The notes under the pieces: generated by a model
The model's database searches: none
What the model saw: the letters and a program-made list of their open reading frames with translations, nothing else
Told to the model about the DNA's origin: nothing
Program-made: the position numbers and the translations under genes
Shown: piece by piece, positions 16,728-24,983 of the stretch
How the letters are laid out: the number at the start of each line of letters is the position of its first letter
How positions within the stretch are numbered: the stretch's first letter is position 1
Assembly: GCA_022450155.1 (NCBI GenBank)
Contig: JAKUQR010000002.1
Location: forward strand, 89,287 to 153,286
Source: Gammaproteobacteria bacterium
GTDB lineage: Bacteria > Pseudomonadota > Gammaproteobacteria > Arenicellales > UBA868
DNA: 64,000 nt
Direction of reading: 5' to 3'

Positions 16728-19103
16728 TCAGGAATCTTTGTGTAAGGCCGTAATAATATTTTCCGGTGTCATAGGCATATCGACCCACATGCCGATGGCG
16801 TTATAAACCGCTTGTGCAATCGCAGGACCTGCTGCTGCTGCCGGCGCTTCACCAGCGCCGCGCGCACCAAACGGCCCAACGGGATCATAAGAATCGCCGT
16901 AAATGACTTCTCCATTCACCGGAAAATCCGCAGCACGGAGTAACTTGTAATCCAACAGATTGGCATTTTTGATCCGCCCAGTTTCTTCATCGAATACAAG
17001 ACTTTCATAGATGGCAAAGCCTGCACCACAAATGGCGCCACCGATCATCTGATTTTTCATGACCTGAGGATTCATAATAGTCCCACTGTCTTGAGTGGCT
17101 AACCAGTCCAGTAGTTTGATCTCTCCGGTTTCTATATCGACTTCGAGATCGACAAAGTGGGCAGCAAAATGTCTCGCAAATGCACTGGATGGAGGCATCG
17201 GATATGTGGGTCTGCCAGTGATCGAGGAAGCCTGACCGAGCGCGTCTGCACTGCGAAAATGATTCAGAACGTCCTCGATCGAAATTTGTGGATCTTTCTT
17301 GTTGTTGTCCTTAAAAAGGATCATCCCATCTTTAACATCCAGTTCGCCGGGGTCGGAGCCAAAAAATTCACGAGCAGCAATTTCCAATAATTGCCTTTTT
17401 GCGTCCTTGCTCGCAGCCTGCGTTGCCCAACCAACTCTAAACATGGTGTTGCTAGCAAGCGATCCGTGACTCCATGGACATGAATCCGTGTCTCCAGTTT
17501 CGATCTCCACTTTATCAAAAGGAATTCCTAACTCTTCGGCGGCAACCTGCGCTTGTGTGGTCTCGCTACCTTGACCTTGCCGGCCAACTGCACAATAGAC
17601 TTTTGCACTGCCGTCAGGGTTGATCCGGACGACTGCAGATACATTGCCCTCGAACTCAACACCACAAACGTGGGCGCCAGTTCCAACACCAACTGCGCGT
17701 CGCTTTGGTCCCTCTATGGAATATGGTTTCCCCCAACCATGCCATCTCCCCTCCCAGTTAAACGCTTGGGCGCCTTTGATTAGGATATCTTCTGTCGATC
17801 CACTCGAGAGATGAAACAGTTTTGGCCAGTCTTTTCTTTGCTCTTCCGGGATGCCGTCAAGATATTCGTCGATACTGCCTTTCAAATATCCTCTACTATG
17901 TTGCATCCTAAGCTCTTCCCCAGGCTTTATTTGGTTCTTGAGGCGAAACTCAACGGGATCCATATTTACCTGTATCGCACACATGTCAGCAAGGCGTTCG
18001 ACACATGAACCTAGAGTAACGTCGCCAACGGCCCTCATACAACCAGCTGTAAGAAGGTTTGTATTGACACCGTGTATGGCGTAGTGCCCATGGTGCGCCC
18101 GGCCCCAGTTATCAACACAAAAGAATCCAACATCATCTTTGAAGCCGTATCCGCCGTTATCGATAATATGGTCGAAATCGGCTAAGGTGAGAGTGCCATC
18201 TTTTTTGCATCCCATGCGACCTCGAGAAATTTCCAAATGCCGCCGTTTGACAGTCGCCATGCACTCTTCATTGGTTAATTCGATCTTGACAGGTTTGCGT
18301 ACTTTCTTCGCGAGCAGCACCGTAATCATCATGAAGTTCGCACTCCACCAGTTACCAAAAGAACTACCTGAGGGAAGTGCGTAAACACGAATCTTGCTCA
18401 ACGGGATACCGAACGCTTCGTGGATTCCGTCTCGCAACTCAGAAGGAGTCTGTGAGGCTGTCCACATCGTGACCCGATCGTCGTTCCATTCGGCAATACA
18501 CGCGTTTCGTCCTAGGGGCGCCATTTGTTGACTGGCAAACTTGATCTCACAGTTGAGCACAAAATCCGCTTCTTGTTCACCTTTGGCCACATCACCCCAC
18601 TCGACGATATAAGGATCACGAACATTTCCCTCTTCTCGTATTTGAGGGGCATCCGGTTTCATCGCCTCTTCGGGATCAAATACGGAAGGTAATATTTCGT
18701 ATTCAACTTCAATGAGTCCAAGTGCAGTTTCTGCTATCTCTTCGCTGGTTGCCGCTACAGCAGCCATGTCATCACCGAAAAAGCGTACGATTCCGTCTAA
18801 CACTTTTCCGCGGTAGTTAAACCACGCGTTCTCCCAGTTTAGGTTGGGGGCATCGTTGTGGGTAACAACGCCAAGCACGCCTGGTAGCGCCTCGGCCTTA
18901 CTGGTATTGATGTGTGTGATCCGGGCGTGTGCATGGGGACTTCTGAGTATCTTGCCGTGCACCATACCTTGCACTTTCACATCCACTGCAAACTTTAGTG
19001 TTCCAGTCACCTTCTCCCTGGCATCTTTGACTGGAACGCCTTTCCCAGCAATGGTAAAACTAGACGGATCTTTATAGCCAGTCTGTAGGGTTAAATTCTT
19101 CAC
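16728..19103 (-). CDS. xanthine dehydrogenase-family molybdopterin-binding subunit
   Basis: 791 residues with the aldehyde oxidase/xanthine dehydrogenase layout: small a/b-hammerhead domain (about 20-130) and large Mo-cofactor domain. The active-site Glu lies in GARGAGEAP (about residue 752). Several Mo-pterin loops are recognisable (GRQGQGSETTQAQVAAEELG). The hydrophobic substrate pocket does not allow assignment; this subgroup includes carbon monoxide dehydrogenase-like, aldehyde, nicotinate and purine hydroxylases. It is the last gene of a three-subunit operon in the order FAD, 2Fe-2S, Mo. It is convergent with the ureohydrolase. Confidence 0.85.
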   Translation of the reverse strand: MKNLTLQTGYKDPSSFTIAGKGVPVKDAREKVTGTLKFAVDVKVQGMVHGKILRSPHAHARITHINTSKAEALPGVLGVVTHNDAPNLNWENAWFNYRGKVLDGIVRFFGDDMAAVAATSEEIAETALGLIEVEYEILPSVFDPEEAMKPDAPQIREEGNVRDPYIVEWGDVAKGEQEADFVLNCEIKFASQQMAPLGRNACIAEWNDDRVTMWTASQTPSELRDGIHEAFGIPLSKIRVYALPSGSSFGNWWSANFMMITVLLAKKVRKPVKIELTNEECMATVKRRHLEISRGRMGCKKDGTLTLADFDHIIDNGGYGFKDDVGFFCVDNWGRAHHGHYAIHGVNTNLLTAGCMRAVGDVTLGSCVERLADMCAIQVNMDPVEFRLKNQIKPGEELRMQHSRGYLKGSIDEYLDGIPEEQRKDWPKLFHLSSGSTEDILIKGAQAFNWEGRWHGWGKPYSIEGPKRRAVGVGTGAHVCGVEFEGNVSAVVRINPDGSAKVYCAVGRQGQGSETTQAQVAAEELGIPFDKVEIETGDTDSCPWSHGSLASNTMFRVGWATQAASKDAKRQLLEIAAREFFGSDPGELDVKDGMILFKDNNKKDPQISIEDVLNHFRSADALGQASSITGRPTYPMPPSSAFARHFAAHFVDLEVDIETGEIKLLDWLATQDSGTIMNPQVMKNQMIGGAICGAGFAIYESLVFDEETGRIKNANLLDYKLLRAADFPVNGEVIYGDSYDPVGPFGARGAGEAPAAAAGPAIAQAVYNAIGMWVDMPMTPENIITALHKDS

Positions 19104-19136
19104 GCTCCTGCCTCTTTATGAAATAGAGCGAAGTGG

Positions 19137-19613
19137 TTAATTCGCACGTTTTTGCTCTCTCAATTTTTTCGCGGCGCTAACTACAGACTTCACGATATAA
19201 GGATATGCGCCACATCGGCATATGTTACCGCTGATACCTATTGCTGCTTCCTCTTCAGTTGGATCTGGATTTTCATCCAGGAATGCTTTTGTTGCCATAA
19301 TAAACCCTGGCGTGCAAAACGCACATTGGAATCCTTGCTCCTCGATATAAGCCTGTTGTATGGGGTGTAAATTATCAACCGTACCTAATCCTTCGATTGT
19401 AAGAACTTCTTTTCCCTCGGCCTGCATACCCAACACAAGACAAGCGGTTACTGGTTTACCGTCCATAATTACGGTGCATGATCCGCACTCGCCTTCATTG
19501 CAGGATACACGTACCCCATACAGATCCAATTGATCCCTTAACACGTCAGCAAGACTTTCGTGTGGCTTTATCTCAACCTCGAATACTCCGCCGTTTACAG
19601 TAAGTGTGGTCAT
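19137..19613 (-). CDS. xanthine dehydrogenase-family 2Fe-2S subunit
   Basis: 158 residues. The plant-ferredoxin cluster is at C38, C43, C46 and C58 (SCNEGECGSCTV; ACLV). The second all-helical cluster is at C97, C100, C132 and C134 (QCAFCTPG; ICRCGAY). All eight Cys are present. It shuttles electrons from the Mo site to FAD. Its start overlaps the stop of the FAD subunit by 4 bases (19610-19613), and the Mo subunit follows after 33 bases, so all three are one transcript. Confidence 0.92.
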   Translation of the reverse strand: MTTLTVNGGVFEVEIKPHESLADVLRDQLDLYGVRVSCNEGECGSCTVIMDGKPVTACLVLGMQAEGKEVLTIEGLGTVDNLHPIQQAYIEEQGFQCAFCTPGFIMATKAFLDENPDPTEEEAAIGISGNICRCGAYPYIVKSVVSAAKKLREQKRAN

Positions 19614-20491
19614 AGCTGTTTCCGACTCAACTTCTTGAGCGACTCTTCGACAGCGCGACGCGTCAATACATTACACATATCTCTACGGTACTCTTTGCCT
19701 GCACGAACATCAGAGATTGGCGAAGCATCAGAGGCGGCCAACTGCCCCACCTCTTCTAGTAGGTCGTCATTGATGTCTGAAAGTATAGAGCCGATCAACT
19801 TTTGTTCGGCAACTCTCGATCGGATCGGCGTGGGAGCAACAGACCCGAGAGATATTCTAGCATCCGCGACCACCCCATTATTAGAAGAAATTGATACCGC
19901 AGAACTTATCAAAGCGATGTCGACAAAAGTCCGTGCTACCCGCTTATAACAAGCCTCCTTTGGGTACTCCGGGACAGGCACTTTGATCTCGATTAGCAAC
20001 TCCTCATCGTTCAGGATTGTTTCGTTTACGCCCTGGAAGAAATGTTCCATTAACACTGTACGACTTCCGCCGCTACCCATGATAGTCACCTCGGAGTCGA
20101 GCGCCACGAACAATGGTGACAAATCGGCACCGGGAGAAGCATTACACATATTTCCACCAACGGTGCTGATGGTCCGGGTTTGTTTGGTACACATTAGGCG
20201 CGCTGTATACCCGATCACCTCCATTAATTGGTTCATCTTTGCAGCATGATCGAGATCATCCAGAGAAGCCATCGCTCCGATTCGCACACCATCTTGTTCG
20301 TTTTCTATATAGTTAAATTTCGGCACATAAGTCAGATCTATGCAGTAGTCGATATCGACTTCCCCGGCACGCCATTGCAGCATTAAATCTGTACCACCAG
20401 CCCAATACTTAGCTCGGTTTTTGTGTTGCGCTTTAAGCGCTATGGCTTCTTCGAAAGTACTGGGTCTTAGGTACTCAAAGGGTTTTTTCAT
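19610..20491 (-). CDS. xanthine dehydrogenase-family FAD-binding subunit
   Basis: 293 residues, the usual medium-subunit length. FAD-binding features are WAGGTDLMLQW (about residues 30-40) and TVGGNMCNASPGADLSP (about 110-127), where the TVGGN loop contacts the FAD pyrophosphate. The C-terminal CO_deh_flav_C domain begins about residue 180. First gene of the operon. Start ATG 20491; the 504 bases upstream hold its divergent promoter. Confidence 0.9.
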   Translation of the reverse strand: MKKPFEYLRPSTFEEAIALKAQHKNRAKYWAGGTDLMLQWRAGEVDIDYCIDLTYVPKFNYIENEQDGVRIGAMASLDDLDHAAKMNQLMEVIGYTARLMCTKQTRTISTVGGNMCNASPGADLSPLFVALDSEVTIMGSGGSRTVLMEHFFQGVNETILNDEELLIEIKVPVPEYPKEACYKRVARTFVDIALISSAVSISSNNGVVADARISLGSVAPTPIRSRVAEQKLIGSILSDINDDLLEEVGQLAASDASPISDVRAGKEYRRDMCNVLTRRAVEESLKKLSRKQL

Positions 20492-20995
20492 CGTTTGATC
20501 CAGTAAAACGGTTAAACGATTTGAAGTTGAACATTACTAGTGAATCGTGGTGGAATTTTGTCTAGATTCTATTGTAGCAGTCTATTTATTGTTGGTGAAT
20601 TGATGACTCTAGTTGAACGTCGCCACCATTTTATGCTCCAGTAGCCTGGACAGGTGGGCGAGAACTGCTACGAACAACCACTTCAAGACATTGGAACCCC
20701 AATAATGTCACTTTTATTGGTACCCAGTGTAGTAGCCATCGTGTGCAGAGTGCGCAGAACACGGATCGCTCGATTCCTCTTAATCGTCGATCAACGGTTC
20801 GCGTAACATCCGATTGGTGAGACTACGTCTTCTTAGGGTTAGGCGATAAATCAGCCACCAGTGGTACAGGTGTTAGCGAGTGTAATTGACGTGTCTTGTC
20901 GGGTAAACACCAACAAATCCTAGTTAACATTTCTTGCTCACATCAAATTAATTTGATATACCGTTGCTTGATCGTGACCAGATCGGGAGGGCTGG
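20492..20995. promoter_or_regulatory. divergent promoter region with 16-bp palindrome at 20942-20957
   Basis: A 504-base non-coding region between the inverted molybdenum hydroxylase operon and the ABC permease. It contains ATCAAATTAATTTGAT, a perfect 16-base palindrome at 20942-20957, 39 bases before the permease ATG, placed to act as an operator. GGGAGG at 20986-20990 is the permease ribosome-binding site. I see no coding remnant in the rest. Confidence 0.45.
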
Positions 20996-21865
20996 ATGCC
21001 TAATAGCGAAGAAAAGATCGATAAGCAAAACGATCTTACCAATTTAACTGGAACCCTACGCCAGCGGAAAAGTTCATTTTTTGAACTGCGCGGGAATGTA
21101 TCCCGCCGAGCTACTTTGGTACTCGGAATTTTGGGCGGTTTAGCCTTTTTTGGGATCTGGGAATTGGGCCATTTCCTTACCGCCGACGCGAGCAAGCGTT
21201 TCTTGCCATCCCCCCAAAAGGTAGTGTCCACGTTCTGGTATTTGTTGACGGAAAAGGGATACATCTACGATATTGTCAAGAGTTGTTATCGAATATACGG
21301 TAGCTTTTTTCTGGTCTGCGTCGTGGCGGTACCGCTAGGAATTTTGATGGGATGTTTTGCCAAGTTTCGCGCGTTGATCAATCCTACGATATCCGCTTCT
21401 CGATATCTCCCCGCGGCATCATTTATCCCGTTACTGCTCGTTTGGTTTGGTCCAACTGATACGCAGAAAATGGCCTTATTGTTTTTAGGGGTTATCTTCT
21501 TTCTTATTGCGTTGATACTGGACAATACCAAGGCCGTCCAGATTGAATTGGTGGAGGCGGCATTGACAATGGGCGCTGGTCGTCGTCGGGTTGTTTTAGG
21601 TGTTGTCGTGCCTGCGGTTGCACCAGCGATCATAGATTCCATGCGAAACATGATCGCCGTTGGATGGACTTATTTAGTAATAGCGGAAATCGTAGCGGCG
21701 ACTGACGGTATTGGCGCGGTCATGATGCGTGCGGGCAGATTTCTAAAAGTAGATATCATTATGGCTGGCATTCTCACCATTGGTATTCTTGGAGTACTGA
21801 CAGACTTGGCCTTCAGATTGCTTGCGCACTACGCGTTCCCATGGAATCGTGAACGTCGGAGTTAA
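20996..21865 (+). CDS. ABC transporter permease (SsuC/TauC/NrtB type)
   Basis: 289 residues with six transmembrane helices. The EAA loop that docks the ATPase is visible as EAALTMGAGRRRVVLGVVVPAVAPAI (given here as two joined parts: EAALTMGAG and RRRVVLGVVVPAVAPAI). The family imports sulfonates, taurine, nitrate, cyanate or pyrimidines. ATG 20996 follows GGGAGG. The ATPase gene follows after 14 bases. With the binding protein at 14085 it completes one importer. Confidence 0.87.
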   Translation: MPNSEEKIDKQNDLTNLTGTLRQRKSSFFELRGNVSRRATLVLGILGGLAFFGIWELGHFLTADASKRFLPSPQKVVSTFWYLLTEKGYIYDIVKSCYRIYGSFFLVCVVAVPLGILMGCFAKFRALINPTISASRYLPAASFIPLLLVWFGPTDTQKMALLFLGVIFFLIALILDNTKAVQIELVEAALTMGAGRRRVVLGVVVPAVAPAIIDSMRNMIAVGWTYLVIAEIVAATDGIGAVMMRAGRFLKVDIIMAGILTIGILGVLTDLAFRLLAHYAFPWNRERRS

Positions 21866-21879
21866 CAAACGTTTTCACC

Positions 21880-22692
21880 ATGCCTAATATGGTTCACAAT
21901 CACCAAATTGATGACAACGCCAATGCGGTCGTAATCCGTGTAAGTAATGTAACCCAACAGTATCTAAGCGGAAGTTTTACAGCTGTTGACAACATTTCAC
22001 TAGAACTACGAAAAAACGAAATAGTGACTTTTATTGGACCATCGGGCTGTGGAAAAACGACGGTACTTCGAATGATTGCTGGGCTCGAATACCCAACTCA
22101 AGGAGAACTCTTTGCCTACGAGCAACCAATAGTTGGACCAGGACCAGATCGAGGAATGATATTTCAAGCCTATACGTCATTCCCATGGTTAACTACACGC
22201 CAGAACATCGAATATGGCATGAAAATAATGGGCGTAACGAGAGATGACAGACAGACCAGGACACAAGAATTTCTTGAGCTAGTACATCTTGAGAAATTTG
22301 CGGAGTCATACCCCGCTAGTCTGTCTGGTGGCATGAAGCAACGTGTTGCCATCGCTAGAACGCTGGCACAAAACCCCCAAGTTCTCCTTATGGACGAACC
22401 GTTTGGCGCACTTGACGCCCAGGTGCGTTGGGAAATGCAAGAAATGATGATTGACATTATCGGCCGGGAAAAAACAACGGTGATAACAGTCACTCACGAT
22501 ATTCAGGAGGCCATTTTCCTTGCTGATCGAATAATTTTCTTCACACGTAATCCGGGTCGGATCAAAGCAGATATTCCAGTGGCTTTCAAGGGGGGAAAAC
22601 GAATTCCCAGGAAAGAAGATATGTTGGCTCTGCCAGGTTATGTTGATCTGGAGATGCAATTATTTGCGATGATGCGAGAGGAAATACAGTAA
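21880..22692 (+). CDS. ABC transporter ATP-binding protein (SsuB/TauB/NrtD type)
   Basis: 270 residues. Walker A GPSGCGKT (53-60), Q-loop in MIFQAYTSFPWLT, signature LSGGMKQR (about 148), Walker B LLMDEPFGALD (about 168), and H-loop TVTHD. The FPWLT after the Q-loop is typical of the nitrate/sulfonate/taurine group. It energises the permease encoded just upstream. The start at 21880 lies 14 bases after the permease stop. After it the sequence becomes a fragment-rich junction. Confidence 0.9.
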   Translation: MPNMVHNHQIDDNANAVVIRVSNVTQQYLSGSFTAVDNISLELRKNEIVTFIGPSGCGKTTVLRMIAGLEYPTQGELFAYEQPIVGPGPDRGMIFQAYTSFPWLTTRQNIEYGMKIMGVTRDDRQTRTQEFLELVHLEKFAESYPASLSGGMKQRVAIARTLAQNPQVLLMDEPFGALDAQVRWEMQEMMIDIIGREKTTVITVTHDIQEAIFLADRIIFFTRNPGRIKADIPVAFKGGKRIPRKEDMLALPGYVDLEMQLFAMMREEIQ

Positions 22693-23154
22693 ATGACGTA
22701 AACGAGCCTGGGTTCGTTCAACCACGGAAAGTGCCGACCTTACCTACGTTGGAATTCGAGGACATGCTTAGATTGATGACACTTGCTGCAGTCTAAGTGA
22801 CAATAGTTTAAAAGATAAATGTCGGATTTAGGATGATGTGAATTCTGTGACCAGACTTGCAATCGTCTCAGCTATTCAGTCCAACCACGTAATTCAATTG
22901 TTTGCCAATCAGTTTGAGTCTTTCTGGGGCTACTTTCTCCGCGTTCAGAGTGACGTAACTCCTGGCAATCAAACAAAGAATACGACGTAAGCCACAGCGA
23001 GCAGAATCTGCACCCCAGACTGCTTGGTAGCAGGGATTTCTGGGTCTACCGGGCGATGCTCTAGACAATTCATTTTTTTCTACCAATCGAATCTCGTCAT
23101 AGTGGGAAACAAACTGGCCTTCCTGGCCGACTTATGAAGTCTTGTTAGGTGGAG
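22693..23154. other. intergenic stretch, no gene recognised
   Basis: No complete gene. The minus strand at 22868-23086 is open and ends in APERLKLIGKQLNYVVGL, which may be decayed coding sequence, but I cannot name it. Composition is irregular, and this is the beginning of a fragment junction that reaches 24.8 kb. Confidence 0.3.
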
Positions 23155-23304
23155 TTAACCACCAGGGCCGGACACGAATTTGTCCGCAAAGGAGCGATCG
23201 TAGTCACCACTTCTCAATGCGCGCAATCGCTCTTTCCAGCTCTCCAAGAAATGTGATTTGTTGCCTTTGGCTTCCAGGCGCTTGATGCGGAACTCCAGCG
23301 CCCC
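23155..23304 (-). pseudogene. C-terminal gene fragment, unknown family
   Basis: An in-frame stretch of about 49 codons ends at TAA 23155-23157. It reads ALEFRIKRLEAKGNKSHF, then LESWKERLRALRSGDYD and ends FADKFVSGPGG. Charged, helical and codon-like, it is probably the tail of a real protein cut at about 23304, where a Sel1-repeat fragment begins on the opposite strand. I cannot assign the family. Confidence 0.3.
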
Positions 23305-23311
23305 ATGGAGT

Positions 23312-23437
23312 CGTCAATTGGCTTTTGCATGGATGGCGCTTTCCTCGGCAAATGGTAACCAACAAGCTAGACAATTGTTTGAAGCAATGAGGCGCTCTAT
23401 GAGCACGAGCGATATTAATCGAGCATTACCCGTCTAG
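23312..23437 (+). pseudogene. Sel1-repeat protein, C-terminal fragment
   Basis: A 41-codon stretch (RQLAFAWMALSSANGNQQA..., ending NRALPV then TAG 23435-23437) matches the A-x-x-W-x-x-L-A-A-x-x-G-N pattern of Sel1/TPR-like repeats. No start or earlier repeats are present; it begins abruptly beside the preceding minus-strand fragment, so it marks a deletion junction. The following 360 bases hold no gene until the DUF1993 start. Confidence 0.5.
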
Positions 23438-23800
23438 CGTCAAATCAGAAAGTTGTACGGGCAATGAATTTTGTCCTTACCCCTTACCCAAAGACGATTT
23501 CCGTTTAGTACCCTGTATCCAACTATTCTGCAAAATTTCCGAGCCACTCCCCACTACTAGAGACACTCCCCCTCGTTTTAAGGGGGTGGGGGTGCCGCAT
23601 CCATCACGAGTGCTATCCGTGAACAAACAAAGACAATCAACAAGGTTATTAAGCATCTTCATGGAATTCCACACAGTACTGTTCGAATTGAAGAAAGACT
23701 GCCGCGCTCTTAACGCTTCTAGATAGGCGCGGCTATACTGTGCTGGCACCGAGTCCAAAACTGAATGCTCAATGCACTCACAATGAAATAGGGAGAAAGC

Positions 23801-24319
23801 ATGATTTACAAAGTAGTTGTTTCCCAGTTCACCAAAATGCTGGGAAATCTTCTGGCCATCCTGGATGAGACCGCAAAGTATGCGGACGAGAAGAAGTTCG
23901 ATGTCGAAGATCTCCTGCAATTCCGCCTGGCACCAGACCAGTTCAACCTGATGCGTCAGTTGCAGATCGCCTGTGATACGGCAAAGTTCGGTGCCGCCCG
24001 CCTGACGGATACCGAAAAGAGCGCTCCGGAACATGTCGATTCCGAGAAGACTTTGAGCGAGATTAAGGCGCGCATCGAAAGCGTTATCTCATATCTGGGT
24101 GGCTTCTCACCCGAGGACTTTGCAGACTCTGTAGAGCAGCGGATCACCCAGCCTCGCTGGAAAGGAAAGTCGCTTTCGGGTCAGGAATACCTGATCCAGC
24201 ATCTAGCCCCGAACTTCTACTTCCACATAACAACGGCCTACGCGATCCTGCGTCACAACGGCGTCAACATCGGCAAGAAGATCTACCTGGGGGCCTTGCC
24301 CTATCGCGAGGCAACGTGA
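23801..24319 (+). CDS. DUF1993 family protein
   Basis: 172 residues. DUF1993 proteins are DinB-like four-helix bundles, with no known reaction. Matching features are the N-terminal VSQFTKMLGNLLAILDE, TLSEIKARIESVISYL in the middle, and the C-terminal HLAPNFYFHITTAYAILRHNGVNIGKKIYLG (two joined parts) with the family's conserved FHITTAYAILRHNGV. ATG 23801 is preceded by AGGGAGAAAGC. More GC-rich than its surroundings and apparently intact inside a junction full of fragments. Confidence 0.8.
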   Translation: MIYKVVVSQFTKMLGNLLAILDETAKYADEKKFDVEDLLQFRLAPDQFNLMRQLQIACDTAKFGAARLTDTEKSAPEHVDSEKTLSEIKARIESVISYLGGFSPEDFADSVEQRITQPRWKGKSLSGQEYLIQHLAPNFYFHITTAYAILRHNGVNIGKKIYLGALPYREAT

Positions 24320-24344
24320 CGGGGTCGATTGCCCTACTTCTTCT

Positions 24345-24640
24345 TTAGCCGCCTCTCATATCCTCGGCGATCTCCGATGTGTCGTGGCCGTCCCGGTTTA
24401 GCAGACTTCTGAGATGCTCCCGTGTGGATTCGATGTCGTCCTGAATCACTTCGTGATCAGCCATTACCTTGCGCAGTGAAATCTGGTAGGCGACCCCTTG
24501 TTGGTGAGGTCGGAGTAGATGCGCTCCGCAATCTCCTGGGTATCGGGCCTGACGTAATCGGTGAAACTGGTGGCTATGGGTGGGATCGAACAAATCTGTA
24601 AGAGATTGAAATAGTGAATGTAATCTTACGACGGCCATAT
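24345..24640 (-). pseudogene. gene fragment, unknown family, frameshifted
   Basis: The 3' part reads VAYQISLRKVMADHEVIQD, then DIESTREHLRSLLNRD, ending at the stop at 24345. Upstream in the neighbouring frame a continuous stretch reads TSFTDYVRPDTQEIAERIYSD, joining if one base is changed near 24500. This suggests one frameshifted C-terminal fragment of about 95 residues, acidic and helical. I do not recognise the family. Confidence 0.35.
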
Positions 24641-24747
24641 TGTTACCGTCAAAGCTACCGTCTGAAGTGCGGGATTTAGTTGGTCGGGGTTGGACCAGAG
24701 CACATTAGAAGAGATGATCTAGGTCAAATAGCGTGAGGATTGCCCAC

Positions 24748-24833
24748 CGATCCCGCGTGTATGTGACTGAATGAGACTCAGATGGACTGGAGAGAACTCT
24801 TGTCGGTCACATTCTGGTTACACTGTTTGTGTC
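24748..24833 (-). repeat. scar-associated repeat, copy 1 (inverted)
   Basis: Read on the minus strand it contains GTGACCGACA, then CCAGTCCATCTGAGTC, CAGTCACAT and GCGGGATCGGTG. It matches 28893-28975 almost throughout but in opposite orientation. It lies directly upstream of the tRNA-Lys scar. The repeated AGTC(C/A) and GTGACC units are spaced 10-11 bases apart. Confidence 0.65.
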
Positions 24834-24837
24834 GAAA

Positions 24838-24923
24838 GGGCCCTCGATTTAGAGCATCTGACTTTTAATCAGGTGGTCGCAGGTTCGATCCCTGCACGGC
24901 CCACCAATAAATCAAAGACTTAG
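24838..24923 (+). repeat. truncated tRNA-Lys (UUU) gene, scar A' (right direct repeat)
   Basis: From AGAGCATCTGA onward this is a normal tRNA-Lys: anticodon loop CTTTTAA, variable and T arms (GGTCGCAGGTTCGATCC), acceptor 3' strand and encoded CCA (to 24904). The 5' side keeps GGGCC (24838-24842), able to pair with GGCCC, but the D arm is reduced to about 8 bases, so a functional tRNA is unlikely. 24892-24923 repeats 8344-8375 with one mismatch. Together they bracket the 16.5-kb island, the usual outcome of integration at a tRNA 3' end. Confidence 0.7.
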
Positions 24924-24983
24924 GGAGTCTTTTAGAAAACTCATTGTCCAATTGAACCGTTCATAAAACTGGTACGGAAACCT

